A stretch of 64,000 bases of DNA from Halosegnis marinus. Lineage in GTDB: Archaea; Halobacteriota; Halobacteria; Halobacteriales; Haloarculaceae. The notes beneath the pieces were generated by a model. The model was not told the DNA's origin, did not search any database, and saw only the letters and a list, made by a program, of their open reading frames with translations. Location: NCBI RefSeq assembly GCF_029338355.1, contig NZ_CP119802.1, positions 2,046,001 to 2,110,000 of the forward strand, in the 5' to 3' direction. The position numbers and the translations under genes were made by a program. Below are positions 1-7,433 of this stretch, in pieces; the first letter of the stretch is position 1, and the number at the start of each line of letters is the position of its first letter.

Positions 1-626
1 CGGTCGTCGGCGAGCAGCTCGACGGGCGTCTCGTCGCGCTCGACGTCGAGCCGGAGTCCCTCGGTCGGCAGCACCCAGCTGTCCTCGCTCGTCGCGAACG
101 GCGCGACGGGGACGACGACCACGGCGCCGAGTTCGGGGGCGAGCACCGGGCCGTCCGCCCGGCGGGCGTACCCGTGCGAGCCGGCCGGGGTCGCGACGAC
201 GACGCCGTCCGCGCGGAACGAGGCGACCGTCTCCGTCCCCGAGCGGACGGTGTACTCGGAGATGCGCGCCGGCTCGCCGGTGACGAGCATCAGGTCACAC
301 AGCGCGCGCGTCTCCCCGAGCGGCGAGCGCGCCACGAGCAGCGGGAGCGACGCCGTGTCGTACTCGCCCGCGACGAGCGCGGCTATCGCTCCGGGCGCGT
401 CCGAGCGCGCCACGGAACGGACGCCCGGCCCCGCGTCCACGGGGAGCACCGGGACGTCCGGGGCCGCGGCCGCCACGGCGAGCAGCGCCGACTCGCCGCC
501 GGCGACGACGGCCTCGGGCCCGGCGGCGAGCACGTCGGCGACGGCGCCCGCGACGGGGTCGCCGCCCGCCTCGCGGACGGGTTCGGTCGGGGCGTCGCCG
601 ACGACGCCGACCGGCGGAGTGTCCAT
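1..626 (-). CDS. NAD kinase-like protein, 3' end missing
   Basis: The visible 208 residues match the ATP-NAD kinase fold. The second domain carries an ADGVVVATPAGSHGYARRAD stretch, equivalent to the family's DG-x-x-x-x-TP-x-GS-x-x-Y motif, followed by a PVAPF strand that matches the usual TPICPH. The catalytic GGDGT loop of real NAD kinases appears here as GGESALL near residue 44, so the catalytic Asp is absent. The conserved NE motif is also not recognisable (CDLML). This is therefore probably a paralogue with altered or lost kinase activity. It starts at ATG 626 and runs off the window before its stop. It lies 48 nt after the bc-complex operon on the same strand and may be read through from it. 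Confidence 0.7.
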   Translation of the reverse strand, partial: MDTPPVGVVGDAPTEPVREAGGDPVAGAVADVLAAGPEAVVAGGESALLAVAAAAPDVPVLPVDAGPGVRSVARSDAPGAIAALVAGEYDTASLPLLVARSPLGETRALCDLMLVTGEPARISEYTVRSGTETVASFRADGVVVATPAGSHGYARRADGPVLAPELGAVVVVPVAPFATSEDSWVLPTEGLRLDVERDETPVELLADD

Positions 627-674
627 ACGGCGGCGTGGCTCGGGAGGGGGAAAAACGGTCGGATACGCGGCGGC

Positions 675-953
675 TTACTCCGGGATCTCCGGCGTGCCCG
701 CGTACGCGTCGCGCGCCTTGCGGAGCGCCGGGATGACGAAGACGAACGTGAGGAAGCCGAGGATGGCGAACCAGAAGAACCCCTCCTTCAGCACGAGCGC
801 GAGGGTGTCGTACACCGTCAGCCCCGTCTCCGGGTCGGGCGCGGTGAGCTGTGTGCCCTCGAACGACGGCGTGTTGTACCAGCCGGCGAGGGTCATCCAC
901 GCGAGCCCGGACCCGACGAGGATCGTGAAGCCCTTGGCGAATTCGTCAGCCAT
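675..953 (-). CDS. Small membrane protein of the bc-complex operon (DUF7314-like)
   Basis: A 92-residue protein with two hydrophobic segments, at about residues 8-25 and 55-75, and a short polar C-terminus. It is the last gene of the minus-strand respiratory operon, 9 nt after the previous gene. Small proteins of this type accompany haloarchaeal cytochrome b/Rieske genes. I believe it corresponds to Pfam DUF7314, but that is from memory. The position suggests an accessory subunit or assembly factor of the quinol-oxidising complex. No catalytic or metal-binding motif is visible. Confidence 0.75.
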   Translation of the reverse strand: MADEFAKGFTILVGSGLAWMTLAGWYNTPSFEGTQLTAPDPETGLTVYDTLALVLKEGFFWFAILGFLTFVFVIPALRKARDAYAGTPEIPE

Positions 954-962
954 TATCGAAGG

Positions 963-1265
963 TTAGGTAGCGTCGTCTTTAGAGTTTCCCATTTCCCGGG
1001 CACGGAAGCGCGTCGAGAAGGCGTAGACGCCCGCCCCGAGCGCGATGGCGCCGAGGCCGACGACGGCCAACACGACGTTCACGTCCTCCGGCGCGGCCGT
1101 TGCCCGCTGGGTGGCGGCGTCGAGGACGACGAACCCGACGACGACACACAACACGGCGAACAGCGTCGAGAACACCGTTACGGCCTTGTACACGTCCATC
1201 GGCACCTCTACGTCGCGACCCCCCGTCTCGGCGTCGGCGCTCGCCGTCGGCTCGTCGTCGGTCAT
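963..1265 (-). CDS. Small membrane protein of the bc-complex operon (DUF7315-like)
   Basis: A 100-residue protein with an acidic, Thr/Ala-rich N-terminus of about 25 residues, typical of a haloarchaeal cytoplasmic tail, then two membrane spans (about 28-50 and 64-84) and a short basic/polar tail. It lies 33 nt downstream of petD and 9 nt upstream of another small membrane protein, so it is almost certainly co-transcribed with the bc-type complex. The function is unknown and the association with cytochrome b is by context only. DUF7315 is my recollection of the family name. Confidence 0.75.
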   Translation of the reverse strand: MTDDEPTASADAETGGRDVEVPMDVYKAVTVFSTLFAVLCVVVGFVVLDAATQRATAAPEDVNVVLAVVGLGAIALGAGVYAFSTRFRAREMGNSKDDAT

Positions 1266-1298
1266 CGAGCGGAGAAAGGGACCGCAGGGACTTCCGTG

Positions 1299-2069
1299 TT
1301 ACTTCGGCGGCCGCAGCCGGTAGTACCGGCGGTTCAGCTCGAACATGTACCCCTCGCGCATGGACTTGAACACCGCGTAGCTGATGAACCCGGCCACGAA
1401 GGGCAGCAGGAACGTCAGGTCCAGCAGCAGGTTCGAGTCCATCGGGAGCAGGTTCTTCACCGACAGCGCCGAGATGGTGACGGCGTAGACGACGCCGCCG
1501 ACGCCGACGGCCGCCCAGAACGGCTGCTCGACCGGGCGCCGGGCCGACCCCTTGTTCAGGAACGGCACGATGGCGATGAAGCCGACGACGACGAGGTTCG
1601 CGACGACGCCGTACGTCCGGTCGGCCATCAGCTGCTGGCCGCCGAGCAGCGCCAGCTCGGGGTTGAGCGGGCCGAGCTTGAGCAGGCCGAACGACCAGTA
1701 GAGGTACCAGTCGGGCAGGATGATGGCGGGCGTGCTGGACGGGTTCGCCGGCGCGCCGATGTGCGGCGGCAGCGCCGCGGCGAGGAACACCATCATGCCG
1801 ACGAAGAAGCTCGTCAGCGCGAGGTTCCGCACCATCTCGTGGGGCCACGCGGGGAACGCGAGCACGTCGCGCTCCACGTAGTCCGACTCGATGCGCAGGT
1901 CCTGGTCCTCGCGGCGGGCCCGCTCGAAGTACTCGTACGTCAGCCGGGGGAGCCCCTCGGTGCGCTGCTTGCGCTCGCTCCACGTCGGGGTCTCGTCGTC
2001 CGGCGCGACGATACCGGTGCCGTCGGCCGCTATCTCCTTGCCCTCGTTGGGGTTGTCTTCTTGACTCAT
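1299..2069 (-). CDS. petD: Cytochrome b/b6 C-terminal subunit (subunit IV type)
   Basis: A 256-residue membrane protein corresponding to the C-terminal half of cytochrome b, or subunit IV of b6f complexes. After a hydrophilic N-terminus of about 85 residues come four hydrophobic segments. The quinol-site loop reads ILPDWYLYWSFGLLK near residue 120, a PDWY variant of the PEWY motif that helps form the Qo site. It starts 4 nt after petB ends. Split b subunits resemble b6f and Gram-positive bc complexes. No cytochrome c1 or f gene is present in the operon, so the electron acceptor is probably the halocyanin encoded at its 5' end. Confidence 0.93.
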   Translation of the reverse strand: MSQEDNPNEGKEIAADGTGIVAPDDETPTWSERKQRTEGLPRLTYEYFERARREDQDLRIESDYVERDVLAFPAWPHEMVRNLALTSFFVGMMVFLAAALPPHIGAPANPSSTPAIILPDWYLYWSFGLLKLGPLNPELALLGGQQLMADRTYGVVANLVVVGFIAIVPFLNKGSARRPVEQPFWAAVGVGGVVYAVTISALSVKNLLPMDSNLLLDLTFLLPFVAGFISYAVFKSMREGYMFELNRRYYRLRPPK

Positions 2070-2073
2070 TGTA

Positions 2074-2868
2074 TCAGTGCGGTTCCGCGATGCCCTGCAT
2101 CCAGACGATGCCGATGTGGATGGCGATGATGGCGGTCGTGATGAACGGCAGGAAGAACACGTGCAGGATGTACATCCGCTGCAGCGTGGACTGGCTCAGC
2201 GAGAAGCCGCCGAACAGTAGCTGTGCCACCCACTCTCCCGCCACCGGGACCGAGAGGCTCATCTCGACGCCGATCTGGCCGGCCCAGAAGGCGAGCTGGT
2301 CCCACGGGAGCAGGTAGCCCGTGTAGCCGAACACCATCGTCAGCGAGATGAGGACGATGCCGATGATCCAGTTGAGTTCGCGCGGTTCCTTGTACGCGCC
2401 GGTGAAGTAGACGCGCAGCATGTGGAGGAACACGGCCGCGACCATCACTTGGGCGGACCAGCGGTGGAGGCTCCGGAGGAAGAAGCCGAACCGGAGCTCC
2501 GTCATGATGAACGTGATGGAGTTGTACGCGGTCGTCGGGTCGCCGGTGGTCGCCGGGCTGTAGTAGAAGCCGAGCAACGCGCCGGAGATCGCCGCGACGA
2601 CGTACGCGATGGTACTGAAGCTCCCCAGCGCGTAGAGGGGGTACCAGTACCAGAACTTGTTGTCGAGGTTGTACTGTTCGGTGTGGCTCTTCGGCATCTG
2701 CATGTTGACCTTGTAGTAGAGGTCCTCGAGTATCTCGAGGTAGTCAACGACGCGCAGCCGCTTGTCGAGCCACATCAGCACGGTCAGGTAGGTGGTTTCG
2801 ACGGGCGTGAGGTCACGCTCCTGCATCCACCCCTTGTGGTCGTGGTCGTCCTTGCGTTCCAGGCTCAT
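2074..2868 (-). CDS. petB: Cytochrome b N-terminal subunit (b6 type)
   Basis: A 264-residue diheme cytochrome b N-terminal domain. After about 85 polar residues there are four membrane helices. Haem-ligand histidine pairs are visible in RSLHRWSAQ with FLHMLRVY 13 residues later, and in ILHVFF with IIAIHIGIV. The loop GYTGYLLPWDQLAFWA is typical of the family. In the membrane complex it oxidises menaquinol and passes electrons to the Rieske protein. A GGAGG sequence lies just before the ATG, and the start overlaps by ATGA the stop of a 12-codon ORF, which suggests translational coupling. Confidence 0.95.
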   Translation of the reverse strand: MSLERKDDHDHKGWMQERDLTPVETTYLTVLMWLDKRLRVVDYLEILEDLYYKVNMQMPKSHTEQYNLDNKFWYWYPLYALGSFSTIAYVVAAISGALLGFYYSPATTGDPTTAYNSITFIMTELRFGFFLRSLHRWSAQVMVAAVFLHMLRVYFTGAYKEPRELNWIIGIVLISLTMVFGYTGYLLPWDQLAFWAGQIGVEMSLSVPVAGEWVAQLLFGGFSLSQSTLQRMYILHVFFLPFITTAIIAIHIGIVWMQGIAEPH

Positions 2869-2903
2869 TGTCCCTCCTTGTCGGTAGTGTAGTGCCCCAG
2901 CAT
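2865..2903 (-). CDS. Possible 12-residue leader peptide between Rieske and petB genes
   Basis: The 36-nt space between the Rieske stop and the petB start holds an ORF encoding MLGHYTTDKEGQ. It begins 1 nt after the Rieske TAA and ends with a TGA that overlaps the petB ATG in an ATGA. The fit at both ends is tight. It could act as a coupling device that brings ribosomes to petB, or be a real micropeptide. Short ORFs also occur by chance, so this needs comparison with other haloarchaea. Confidence 0.35.
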   Translation of the reverse strand: MLGHYTTDKEGQ

Positions 2904-2904
2904 C

Positions 2905-3753
2905 TTATTCCCCCGGTCGCGGAAGCGCGACGAACTGTGTCTGGACCGGACTGAACGGGTCGTACACCGACTGGTGACACTGACAGTACACCCGGTTCTC
3001 GGCCCCGAAGTTGGCCGACCCCGCGATGGACTTGAAGCCGGGCACACAGCAGAAGTGCGTACACTTGTTCAGCCACGCGATGAAGCCGTCCTGGGTCGCC
3101 GCCGCCAGGAACTCGTCCTCCTGTGCCAGTTCCTCGATGCGCGTCGAGCGCAGCACCTGAACCGGCATCGTGGACTGCGGCTCGACGTCCTCCGAGCGCC
3201 AGGTCCCGACGGCGGGCTTGCCGAGGCCGCTCTGGCCGATACCGTTGCCCCACGACTCGTAGTCGTCGAACATATCGACCGTGAGCGGCTCGCCGGCCTC
3301 CAGGTCGGACATCCACTCGTAGGTGTTGCCCGCGCCCGAAGCGACCCGGAACGTGTTGTTCTGGTCGGTGCCGGGTTCGACGCCCGGGTACGTCTGGACG
3401 CCGCAGTACTGGAACCACTGCGACGAGTAGGTGACGCCGCCGAGTTCCTGCTCCGCGACCTGCACCGTCCGGCCGCCCTCCGTTATCTCCTGCACCTCGG
3501 GCCAGACGCCCGTCAGCTCGCCGTCCTCGATGGTGAGCGGAACGATGGGCATCCCGCGCGGCGCGGGGCCGTCGGTGTTCTCGATGGCCATGTACTGCGT
3601 GATACCGCCGCCGGCACCGGTGGACGAGGTCGCGGTGCCGAGGGCGGCGAAGCCGCCGGTCCCGACGCCCGCGAGCGTCGCGGAGCCGACGACTCCCTTC
3701 ACGAAGCGTCTGCGGCCCGACTCTGTCGGATACTTGTCTTCGTCAGCTGGCAT
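2905..3753 (-). CDS. petA: Rieske iron-sulfur protein of the bc-type complex
   Basis: A 282-residue protein. The start at ATG 3753 overlaps the preceding gene by 1 nt (TAATG); an upstream in-frame start would add 35 unlikely residues. An N-terminal twin-arginine-like GRRRFVKGV followed by a hydrophobic stretch anchors it to the membrane. The 2Fe-2S ligands are in KCTHFCCVPG (C-x-H) and YCQCHQS (C-x-x-H) near residues 235-265, with an additional Cys in each box for the usual disulfide. It takes electrons from menaquinol at PetB/PetD. A long insertion between anchor and cluster, over 150 residues, is larger than in mitochondrial proteins. Confidence 0.95.
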   Translation of the reverse strand: MPADEDKYPTESGRRRFVKGVVGSATLAGVGTGGFAALGTATSSTGAGGGITQYMAIENTDGPAPRGMPIVPLTIEDGELTGVWPEVQEITEGGRTVQVAEQELGGVTYSSQWFQYCGVQTYPGVEPGTDQNNTFRVASGAGNTYEWMSDLEAGEPLTVDMFDDYESWGNGIGQSGLGKPAVGTWRSEDVEPQSTMPVQVLRSTRIEELAQEDEFLAAATQDGFIAWLNKCTHFCCVPGFKSIAGSANFGAENRVYCQCHQSVYDPFSPVQTQFVALPRPGE

Positions 3754-4139
3754 TATTTCTTGTAGTAGGGGTAGACCGCTCGTTTGATGTTCTCCCACGC
3801 GTCGCCGCCGAGGTCGGTACCGTCCATGTCCTCCTCGCGGATGTAGAGGTCCTCCCACTTCCGCCGGCGCTTCTTGACGATCATCACGTCGGGGAGGAAC
3901 TCCTTGCGGTACAGCAGCATCACGAAGGCGAGGTCGATGAGTATCATCGCGAGCAACCCGCCGAGGAACATGTTCCCGAACTCGGAGAAGCCCCAGCCGG
4001 CCACCAGCCCGTAGGTGAACAGGCCGATGAACACGACCTCCAGCACCGTCAGCAGGACGATGCCGATGGCCGCCGCCGTCGATTCGCGCGCCGGCTCGTA
4101 CCGGTGGATGTCGCCGTAGGTGTTGTTTCCGGAGCTCAT
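3753..4139 (-). CDS. Small membrane protein of the bc-complex operon (DUF7318-like)
   Basis: A 128-residue protein with a polar N-terminus, two membrane helices (about residues 20-45 and 54-77) and a charged cytoplasmic C-terminus rich in Lys/Arg and Asp/Glu that ends in tyrosines and lysines. It lies 1 nt after the halocyanin gene and overlaps the Rieske start by 1 nt, so its synthesis is coupled to both. It is likely a subunit or assembly factor of the complex. I recall it as DUF7318. No metal-binding motif is visible. Confidence 0.8.
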   Translation of the reverse strand: MSSGNNTYGDIHRYEPARESTAAAIGIVLLTVLEVVFIGLFTYGLVAGWGFSEFGNMFLGGLLAMILIDLAFVMLLYRKEFLPDVMIVKKRRRKWEDLYIREEDMDGTDLGGDAWENIKRAVYPYYKK

Positions 4140-4140
4140 A

Positions 4141-4689
4141 TCAGTTCCCTCCGCTGGCGTGTGGCGACTCGCCGTACTTCAGCAGGAAGAACGTGAACAT
4201 GAGCGACACCGCGATGGCGAGGATGGTGGCGATGCCGACGAAGTGCGCCTGAATCGGCACGCCCATCTCCTCGGGCTCGACCTCGCCGCCGCCTCCCGAC
4301 GGCGGGGCGCCGCTCTCGTTCACGACGACCGTGCCGACCATGCCGGCCTGTCGGTGGGGGGCACAGACGTACTCGTACTCGCCGAGTTCCTCGAAGGTGT
4401 GGCTGTACTCGTAGCCGGTGTCGTACAGCTGGCTCGCGCCGCCCTCGGTCCCTTCCCAGTTCGCGCCCTCGGGCTGGGAGTCGACGACGATGTTGTGGCC
4501 GTCCGACTCCCACACCCAGGTGACGGTGGTCCCCGGCGAGACGTACACCTCCGCCGGGTCGAAGACCAGACTACCCAACAGCGCGACCTCGGGGCCGCCG
4601 CTCTGGGCTGCTGCGGACCCGGAGGCGCTCACGGCGCCGGCCACGGCCGTCGCGCCGCCCGCGGTTCGCAGAAACTCCCGTCTGTTCAT
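4141..4689 (-). CDS. Membrane-anchored halocyanin (blue copper protein)
   Basis: A 182-residue protein with a Tat signal peptide (MNRREFLRTAGG...), a plastocyanin-like domain and a C-terminal membrane helix at about residues 145-170. The type 1 copper ligands are visible as His in DGHNIVV, then Cys, His and Met in YVCAPHRQAGMVGTVVV near residues 113-126. It is the first gene of the bc-type operon, which lacks a cytochrome c1/f gene, so it probably receives electrons from the Rieske protein on the outer membrane face. The transcript start is set by a clear TATA box about 30 nt upstream. The Pro/Gly/Glu linker before the anchor is flexible. Confidence 0.92.
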   Translation of the reverse strand: MNRREFLRTAGGATAVAGAVSASGSAAAQSGGPEVALLGSLVFDPAEVYVSPGTTVTWVWESDGHNIVVDSQPEGANWEGTEGGASQLYDTGYEYSHTFEELGEYEYVCAPHRQAGMVGTVVVNESGAPPSGGGGEVEPEEMGVPIQAHFVGIATILAIAVSLMFTFFLLKYGESPHASGGN

Positions 4690-4716
4690 AGACGTTCTAC
4701 CCTCGGGACTGTCCGC

Positions 4717-4724
4717 GTATAAAT
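4717..4724 (-). promoter_or_regulatory. TATA box of the halocyanin-bc operon
   Basis: On the minus strand this reads ATTTATAC, centred 32 nt upstream of the halocyanin ATG at 4689. That spacing implies a transcript beginning only a few nucleotides before the start codon. It is the only strong AT-rich block in the 109-nt gap. Confidence 0.65.
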
Positions 4725-4798
4725 TCTCCGAACCCCCCGCCCCGCGCGTCCGTTTTCGACCGATTCGGGGGGTCGCGGCTCGGGGCGCCGAGCGGCCC

Positions 4799-5635
4799 TC
4801 AGTCGCGGTTCTCGCCGTCGGGGGCGTCGGCCGCCGCGCCCCGGTCGAGCCCCGGCGTCTCGCGGGCGCTCTCCGGGAGCCACTCGGGCAGTTCGTCGTC
4901 CTCCATCCCGACCGCGCGCAGGCGGTTGCGGTACTCCTCCGCGCGGAAGCGGTCCGAGAGGCGCGCGTTTGCGACGGTGAAGAAGAGCACGCCGCCCGCG
5001 ACGAGGAAGAGGATGCCGGCGGTGCCGGCGATGACTCCGAGGTCGGCCGTGAACAGGGCCGCCCCCCCGAGGACGGCGCCCGACAGGAACAGCGCGCCCG
5101 CCACGAGCTGTATCATCAGGTTCCCGAACTCCCCGGAGCCCTGCGGGACCTCCATCGGCCGGGGGAGCAGGTCCTCGTCGGGGAGGTCGGGCGCCTCGTA
5201 GCTGTCCATCGAACACAGCGCGACGGACGGCTTCAGGTCGCGCAGCACCGTCCCCTCGCCCTCGATGGAGCCGTCCTCGTACACCACCGCGTACCCCTCG
5301 TCGGAGTACGCGACGACGCGGTCGGGGTTCGCCATCCGCTCGACGCGCGCGAACACGTCGCGGTCGAGGACGCGCCGCTTCGTGTCCGCCTCCACGCGGT
5401 CGAGCAGCTCCGGCCCCGTTATCCACGTGTCCGGGTCGAAGACGGCCTCCCACTCCTCGGGACTCATCCGCTTCATGTCCGCGGGGGTGAAGTCCTCGAA
5501 GTCGTACTCGTCCTCGACGCGGCGACGGAGCTCCTCGGTCGAGAGTTCCTCGGACTCGTCCGGCTCCACCCGCCGAACCGCCGACTCGACGGTTCCCTCC
5601 TCCGGTTCCGCGGGGTCGGAGCTGGCGTCTGCCAT
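4799..5635 (-). CDS. Haloarchaeal membrane protein next to bc operon (DUF7319-like)
   Basis: A 278-residue protein. Residues 1-160 are soluble, very acidic and without a motif I recognise. Residues about 170-220 form two closely spaced membrane helices, followed by an acidic tail. It is transcribed in the same direction as the halocyanin-bc operon but has its own TATA-like sequence (TGTTTACC on the minus strand near 5667). Orthologues sit beside the bc-complex genes in haloarchaea as far as I recall (DUF7319). A role in assembling or regulating the complex is inferred only from context. Confidence 0.75.
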   Translation of the reverse strand: MADASSDPAEPEEGTVESAVRRVEPDESEELSTEELRRRVEDEYDFEDFTPADMKRMSPEEWEAVFDPDTWITGPELLDRVEADTKRRVLDRDVFARVERMANPDRVVAYSDEGYAVVYEDGSIEGEGTVLRDLKPSVALCSMDSYEAPDLPDEDLLPRPMEVPQGSGEFGNLMIQLVAGALFLSGAVLGGAALFTADLGVIAGTAGILFLVAGGVLFFTVANARLSDRFRAEEYRNRLRAVGMEDDELPEWLPESARETPGLDRGAAADAPDGENRD

Positions 5636-5725
5636 CGCCGTGGAGTTCGGGTTCGCCCGGTAAACAGTTATCGGGAGCCGCCGGAGTCGGCACCCCTAAA
5701 CGCGGTCCGGCCCTACGCCGACGCG

Positions 5726-6223
5726 ATGGTCGCCGACGGCACTATCGCCGCCGTGGTCGCGCTCGCGGTCACGGTCAGTCTGCCGTGTTTCCTCTACGGC
5801 GCGTGGATAATGATCGACAACGACCCCGTGACGTGGGGCGTCCTGACGTGGCACCTCAAGTACATCCTCACCGGGCTGGCGCTGACGACCGTGCCGCTCG
5901 CGCTGTGGATGTTCCCCCGACTGTTCGGGCTGGCCGGACACTCCGCCCAGTTCGGCGGCTACGCCGTCATCCACGCCTTCCTCGGGCTGACGGCCTACGC
6001 CTTCCTGCTGTTCGGCTTCACGGGCATCGTTCGCATCTTCCGCGCGAAGTACGAACACGACCTCTACAACGCCTACGACGAGGACGTCCTGCTCGACGAG
6101 ATCGGCGGCGAGCGGATGAGCCACTGGCGCTCGCGGCTCCGCGTCGGCGTCTTCGGCTACACCTTCTTCTGGATACTCGCGTGGCTCACCGGGCTTACCC
6201 GCTACGCGATTCGCTACATCTAG
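5726..6223 (+). CDS. Four-helix membrane protein (DUF7321-like)
   Basis: A 165-residue membrane protein with four hydrophobic helices (about 5-28, 40-60, 70-100 and 140-163). Several His residues lie near helix ends (WHLKY, GHSAQ, IHAFLG), a pattern compatible with haem b binding, although I cannot show it. It starts at ATG 5726, about 28 nt after a CCTAAACG TATA-like element, so it is leaderless. It is divergent from the DUF7319-like gene. Its 3' end overlaps the convergent Nudix gene by 29 nt. The respiratory neighbourhood suggests an electron-transport accessory function. Confidence 0.8.
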   Translation: MVADGTIAAVVALAVTVSLPCFLYGAWIMIDNDPVTWGVLTWHLKYILTGLALTTVPLALWMFPRLFGLAGHSAQFGGYAVIHAFLGLTAYAFLLFGFTGIVRIFRAKYEHDLYNAYDEDVLLDEIGGERMSHWRSRLRVGVFGYTFFWILAWLTGLTRYAIRYI

Positions 6224-6674
6224 GCGGCGAGAGGACGTGCGTCTCCTCCCCACGGAGCAGGCGTTCGATGCCGGCCGGTAACAGTCGCTTCCCGTCGCCG
6301 AAGGAGTCGAGCCGTTCCCACGTCGCCGGCCGCCGCGACCCGTCGCTCTCGGTCACCGTGAACCGCTCGCGCTCGTAGCGGGTCCCGTCGCGGAACGACA
6401 CCGCGCGGACGACGACCAGCTGATGGAACGGCTCGTCGGCCCACCGGAACCGGTTCTCCATCGTCCCGAGCACCTCGCCGGCCGCGACGACCGCGTCGAG
6501 TTCCTCAGCGAACTCCCGGACGACTGCCTCGTCGCTCGGCTCGCCGAACTCGATGCCGCCGCCGAGCGGCCGGTAGAACTGCTCGTCGGCCTCGTCGTAG
6601 TACTCGACCAGTAGCTCGTCGCCGCGCCGCGGCACCCCGAGGACCTGCGGGCGGACGTTCCGCCGGTCTTTCAC
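6195..6674 (-). CDS. Nudix hydrolase
   Basis: A 159-residue protein. A Nudix box is visible at about residues 42-66 (GGGIEFGEPSDEAVVREF then AEEL), containing the REF-x-EE metal-binding core; the last Gly of the consensus is Asp. Such enzymes cleave nucleoside diphosphates linked to another moiety, such as oxidised NTPs or ADP-sugars. The specificity cannot be read here. The start is GTG 6674, overlapping the stop of nth as GTGA, so it is translationally coupled to the repair glycosylase. That pairing suggests, but does not prove, nucleotide-pool cleaning. Its end overlaps the convergent gene by 29 nt. Confidence 0.85.
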   Translation of the reverse strand: MKDRRNVRPQVLGVPRRGDELLVEYYDEADEQFYRPLGGGIEFGEPSDEAVVREFAEELDAVVAAGEVLGTMENRFRWADEPFHQLVVVRAVSFRDGTRYERERFTVTESDGSRRPATWERLDSFGDGKRLLPAGIERLLRGEETHVLSPPRCSESRSG

Positions 6675-7354
6675 CACGCCTCGCCGCTCGCGAGGTCGGT
6701 GTCCGAGTCGCCCTTCTCCGAGGGACAGATGTCCGCGAGTACGCACTCCCCGCAGTCGGGGTTCCGGGCGTCGCAGACGGCCCGCCCGTGGTCTATCATC
6801 AGGTGGGTGAACTCCTTCCAGTCGCGCTCGGGGACGATTCCCATCAGGTCCGTCTCTATCTTCCCGGGCGTCTCCTCCTCCGTGAGCCCCAGCCGTCGGG
6901 TGAGCCGCTGGACGTGGGTGTCCACGACGATGCCCTCCGTCAGGTCGTGGCCGTGCTGGAGGACGACGTTCGCCGTCTTCCGGCCCACGCCGGGCAGGTC
7001 CGTGAGCGCGCTCATCGTGTCGGGGACCTCGCCGCCGTGCTCCGCGACCAGCTTCTCGCCGATACCCTTCAGGTAGCCGCCCTTGCTGTTGTGGAAGGTG
7101 ATGCCGTAGATGTCCTCCGCGAGCTGTTCCTCCGAGGCCGCGGCGTAGTCCTCGGCGGACTCGTACGTCTCGAACAGGTCCGCCGTCACCTCGTTGACGC
7201 GCTCGTCGGTACACTGCGCGGAGAGGACGACCGCTATCAGCAGCTCCAGCCGCGTCGAGAAGTCGAGCGAGATGGTCGGGTCGGGGTACTCCTCGTAGAG
7301 GCGGTCGACGACCTCGACCGCCTGTGCCTCGCGGGTGTCGAGCGGGGTTCCCAT
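6671..7354 (-). CDS. nth: Endonuclease III (DNA glycosylase/AP lyase)
   Basis: A 227-residue protein that removes oxidised pyrimidines in base-excision repair. The helix-hairpin-helix LPGVGRKTANVV near residue 120 carries the catalytic Lys. The Asp of VVDTHVQRL is the second catalytic residue. The 4Fe-4S loop C-x6-C-x2-C-x5-C is present near the C-terminus (CDARNPDCGECVLADIC). The length is normal for the family. It is the first gene of a two-gene operon with a Nudix hydrolase. Confidence 0.96.
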   Translation of the reverse strand: MGTPLDTREAQAVEVVDRLYEEYPDPTISLDFSTRLELLIAVVLSAQCTDERVNEVTADLFETYESAEDYAAASEEQLAEDIYGITFHNSKGGYLKGIGEKLVAEHGGEVPDTMSALTDLPGVGRKTANVVLQHGHDLTEGIVVDTHVQRLTRRLGLTEEETPGKIETDLMGIVPERDWKEFTHLMIDHGRAVCDARNPDCGECVLADICPSEKGDSDTDLASGEAW

Positions 7355-7433
7355 ACCGGGCGGCGGGCCGCGCCGGGCATAAGTCCCCGCGCTCGGCCGT
7401 GAGGTTCATGCGCCCCGGCACGGACGCCCGAGT

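Noticed and set aside
174-2129. A 651-codon open frame on the plus strand opposite the petD and small membrane protein genes
   Set aside because: Arg-rich, no family resemblance and opposite to well-supported genes. It is a shadow due to high G+C.
3753-3858. Longer start for the Rieske protein
   Set aside because: It would add 35 Arg/His-rich residues and overlap the upstream gene; the TAATG coupling at 3753 and the Tat-like segment favour the short form.
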